The notes under the pieces were generated by a model. The model saw only the letters and a list, made by a program, of their open reading frames with translations, was not told the origin of the DNA and did no database searches. Below, piece by piece: positions 61,960-64,000 of a DNA stretch of 64,000 nucleotides. Origin of the DNA: Crocinitomicaceae bacterium. Its GTDB lineage: Bacteria > Bacteroidota > Bacteroidia > Flavobacteriales_G > Salibacteraceae. Within the stretch, counting starts at the first letter, position 1, and each line of letters opens with the position of its first letter. Location: the NCBI GenBank assembly GCA_002713215.1, contig PAVO01000053.1, forward strand, positions 31,518-95,517, given 5' to 3'. A program made the position numbers and the translations under genes.

Positions 61960-62386
61960 CTCTTGTTTCTATTTCTACCCAGCCATTGGCTTTAATTTTC
62001 GCATTTAAATTGGGGTATATGCCAGTTCGGTCTACGGCCTCCAAAAAGGCTATCAGCTGATCCTTTTCTTCTTCGGTGAAGTTGAAATTGGGCATCATTT
62101 TGACACCACTGTTCAAAAATGCTTTTATATATGCCGGGCCCTTTTTAGGAGAGGAATGAATGTTGGTAAGGTCGGGCCCCAGGTATCCTCCAAGCCCATA
62201 CAGTTGATGGCAAGCTGTACAGTTGTTTTTTTGCCAAAGTATTTGCCCTTTTAATGCTCGTTCGGTAATGTTGGGTTTTTCTTCAGAGGAATGTGTGTAA
62301 ACTACACCGGTATATATGCAAGCTAAAAAAAGAATGGTAACAATGGTAAGGCGGTTCTGTCTTACAAAATTCTTTGGTTCACTCAT
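61949..62386 (-). CDS. norC: NorC-like membrane cytochrome c
   Basis: A 145-aa single-heme cytochrome with an N-terminal membrane anchor (RLTIVTILFLACIYTGVVYT) and the heme motif CTACHQLYGLGGYLGPDLTNI, which matches NorC (CxxCH followed by GxGGYxxPD), plus KMMPNFNFTEEEKDQLIAFLEAVDRT with the methionine ligand. It donates electrons to NorB. Starts the norCB operon with an 11-bp overlap. A box TGAT-AATA-ATCA lies about 140 bp upstream. Confidence 0.88.
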   Translation of the reverse strand: MSEPKNFVRQNRLTIVTILFLACIYTGVVYTHSSEEKPNITERALKGQILWQKNNCTACHQLYGLGGYLGPDLTNIHSSPKKGPAYIKAFLNSGVKMMPNFNFTEEEKDQLIAFLEAVDRTGIYPNLNAKIKANGWVEIETRDEK

Positions 62387-62521
62387 TGTACAAAAAAAAA
62401 GAAAATAATAGCGGTAAAGCAGTTTTGTGACCCGAAATTCTTTTGTTCAGCCATTGCACAAAATTGCGTTTTTGGAGGGGGATGATTTATGATTTAAAGC
62501 ATGTTTTTAAAGTCACTTACC

Positions 62522-62533
62522 TGATAATAATCA
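62522..62533. promoter_or_regulatory. FNR-type box upstream of norC
   Basis: TGAT-AATA-ATCA. A -7-like CAATTTTG on the minus strand (62459-62466) begins 61.5 bp from the box centre, near the -71.5 class I position. Confidence 0.6.
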
Positions 62534-62583
62534 TTTGAAAATAACTAAATATTCAAGAAATTTGCCTGCTAATGGAGTATTTG

Positions 62584-62595
62584 TGATATCTATCA
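62584..62595. promoter_or_regulatory. FNR-type box upstream of the MORN-RIC operon
   Basis: TGAT-ATCT-ATCA. TATTTAAA at 62642, with two mismatches to the -7 consensus, is 52.5 bp away, in line with class I. Together with the box at 62522 it sits between norC and the RIC operon, transcribed in opposite directions. Confidence 0.6.
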
Positions 62596-62667
62596 TATAA
62601 AAGGGATACTCGAAAATTGCTTTTCGAATTTATGGGAGGTGTATTTAAATACAATAGCAATCATAAA

Positions 62668-63015
62668 ATGCTTACAGCATTTGCTATTATAGCGTGGGCC
62701 ATCTTCCATTTTTTTAGCCGGGAAAGCAATAACCAACAATACGACAACGGTCAGGTAAAGCAACAAGGAGCTAGGGTAAATGCCAAAAATCACGGCTTAT
62801 GGGTGTGGTATTATCCTAACGGTAAAAAGAAAATGGAAGGCCATTTTGAAAATGGTAAGCGGGTTGGCCTTTGGATTACCTGGGACAATGCCGGTAATAA
62901 AAAATCGGAATGCACCTATGAGAACGATAAGCTTAATGGCTATTACCTGGAATGGAATGCAGAAGGAGAACTTATTTCAAAAAAGAGATTCAAAAACGAT
63001 AAATTAATAAAATAA
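62668..63015 (+). CDS. Membrane-anchored MORN-repeat protein (RIC operon)
   Basis: About 115 aa starting at ATG 62668, chosen because an upstream frame (from 62632) would lie too close to the promoter box; the two Met choices differ by 12 residues. A short membrane anchor (LTAFAIIAWAIFHFF) is followed by three MORN_2-type repeats (GLWVWYYPNGKKKMEGHF, GLWITWDNAGNKKSECTY, GYYLEWNAEGELISKK). Stop and RIC start share one base (TAATG), so it is translationally coupled to the RIC gene. Its role is unknown. Confidence 0.65.
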   Translation: MLTAFAIIAWAIFHFFSRESNNQQYDNGQVKQQGARVNAKNHGLWVWYYPNGKKKMEGHFENGKRVGLWITWDNAGNKKSECTYENDKLNGYYLEWNAEGELISKKRFKNDKLIK

Positions 63016-63737
63016 TGACTAATACAAAAATTGAAGAGAATACAATAGCCGAGATTGTTGCTGACAACTATAAAACGGCGGATGTTTTTAAGCAACATGG
63101 CATTGATTTCTGTTGTGGAGGAAAGAAGACAGTAGAAACCGTATGCGAGCAAAAAGGAATTGATTTTACAACGCTTTCTGAAGAGTTAAGTGCAGTATTT
63201 AACGAGAAAAAGCCAACCGAGGATTTTAACTCCTGGGAGCTCGATTTCTTAATCGATTACATTGCTAACACACATCACAAGTACATCGAATCTAATGTGC
63301 CCCTTATTCAGGAATACGCCGATAAGGTTGCACGCGTTCATGGACACCATTACATTGAGGTAGTAGAAATAGCTCACTTGTTTCGTGAAATTTCTGCGGA
63401 GCTCATTCCACACATGAAAAAAGAGGAACTGATTCTGTTTCCAAACATCAAAAGAATGGTGGTTTCGATTAGAAACAATGAGCCTGTATTACCAGCACCA
63501 TTTGGTTCCATTCAGAACCCAATTAACATGATGGAAGCTGAACACGATGGAGCTGGAGATATAATTAAAAAAATAGCCGAGTTGAGCAATAACTTTCAAC
63601 CACCGGCTGAGGCTTGTAATACTTACCGGGTGCTTTATGCGAAGCTTCAGGAATTTCAGGATGACCTGTTTCAACACATTCATTTAGAGAACAATATTCT
63701 GTTTCCCAAAGCAATTGAGTTGGAAAAGCAAGGGTAA
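63015..63737 (+). CDS. ric: RIC/ScdA/YtfE iron-sulfur cluster repair di-iron protein
   Basis: A 240-aa protein. The first 60 residues are the ScdA N-terminal domain with GIDFCCGGKKTVE (Cys-Cys), followed by a hemerythrin-like domain holding the di-iron ligands: LDFLIDYIANTHHKYIESNVPL, HGHHYIEVVEI, LIPHMKKEELILFPNI, AEHDGAGDI and HIHLENNILFPKAI. RIC proteins repair iron-sulfur clusters damaged by NO or peroxide and release NO. Located opposite norC with an FNR-type box between, consistent with a joint response to NO. Confidence 0.93.
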   Translation: MTNTKIEENTIAEIVADNYKTADVFKQHGIDFCCGGKKTVETVCEQKGIDFTTLSEELSAVFNEKKPTEDFNSWELDFLIDYIANTHHKYIESNVPLIQEYADKVARVHGHHYIEVVEIAHLFREISAELIPHMKKEELILFPNIKRMVVSIRNNEPVLPAPFGSIQNPINMMEAEHDGAGDIIKKIAELSNNFQPPAEACNTYRVLYAKLQEFQDDLFQHIHLENNILFPKAIELEKQG

Positions 63738-64000
63738 CCGTAGATTAATAGTGTTAAAGCTTATAAGGATGACGTATTTGGAGTTATCATTCTGAGTGCT
63801 TCCGCTTATATTGTTTAATCCGGTTGTCTACCCTTCGATACAATTTTCTTCGAAAATCATTCAGGATGACAACCTGTAACGGAGCAATTTATTAGTTGAT
63901 TTTGTCATGCTGATTTCTATGACAGAGCCAAACGATTTTCGAATAAATCTTGCTTCTTGATCAAAGCATAAACAATATGAATGATTTTATTTCTAACAGC
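63738..64000. other. Right-edge intergenic sequence with dispersed repeat
   Basis: No gene seen. TGTCTACCCTTCGATACA (63825-63842) and a following GACAGAGC match sequence at 55888 onward, indicating a degenerate dispersed element; a short inverted pair (GGTTGTC and GACAACC) brackets its middle. Confidence 0.5.

Overview
The window looks like a chromosomal segment of a marine-type Bacteroidetes/Flavobacteriia bacterium that respires nitrate. Supporting signs are two secreted proteins with C-terminal type IX secretion (Por) sorting domains, promoters with a TAnnTTTG-like -7 element, little Shine-Dalgarno signal, an AdoCbl-dependent class II ribonucleotide reductase and moderate-to-low GC. No rRNA, tRNA or CRISPR array was found.

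Region 1 (1-8.6 kb) is an integron-like gene-cassette array. Short, mostly unrelated genes, all on the minus strand, are separated by imperfect palindromes of 80-215 bp. On the minus strand each begins with a (T)AACARCG-like core and ends with a (G)CG|TTR-like core, as attC recombination sites do. Cargo: a Crp/Fnr fragment, ArsR-like regulator plus cupin, HigBA toxin-antitoxin, an NTF2-like protein, a secreted protein, a GIY-YIG protein plus a HEPN-like protein, a MORN protein and a mercury-uptake operon (ArsR, MerTP, GDCCVxC protein). At the head of the array lies a 382-aa tyrosine recombinase that lacks the IntI-specific insertion and points in the same direction as the cassettes. A second cluster with the same repeat families but no recombinase lies at about 48-51 kb.

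Region 2 (8.7-16.5 kb) is a narCGHJI operon for membrane-bound nitrate reductase. Region 3 (16.6-29.1 kb) holds two DNA-repair glycosylases, an OmpA/TonB-C protein, a large IPT/TIG adhesin-like protein, and an operon of a patatin phospholipase, a predicted Cache-pentameric channel fusion, a small unknown protein and a DUF2235 hydrolase. Region 4 (29.3-38.1 kb) carries tyrosine phenol-lyase, two NarK transporters, an outer-membrane barrel, a hemerythrin-like protein, MoaA and a Crp/Fnr regulator. Region 5 (38.4-50.9 kb) is mixed, with small membrane and secreted genes, a frameshifted pseudogene, AraC, SDR and SRPBCC genes. Region 6 (51-64 kb) has an unknown enzyme-like protein next to NrdJ, nadAB, two Crp/Fnr regulators, norCB (a divergent NO reductase), and a MORN protein plus RIC/ScdA iron-sulfur repair protein.

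The respiratory genes are tied together by a repeated TGAT-N4-ATCA (FNR-type) box found upstream of narC, tpl, narK, the hemerythrin gene, norC, the RIC operon and two Crp/Fnr genes, with weaker versions at nadA and the barrel gene. The boxes fall in two spacing classes relative to a recognisable -7 element. Together the genes provide nitrate import, nitrate reduction to nitrite, molybdenum cofactor synthesis, NO detoxification, metal-centre repair and anaerobic NAD/dNTP supply. No nitrite reductase or N2O reductase gene is present in the window.
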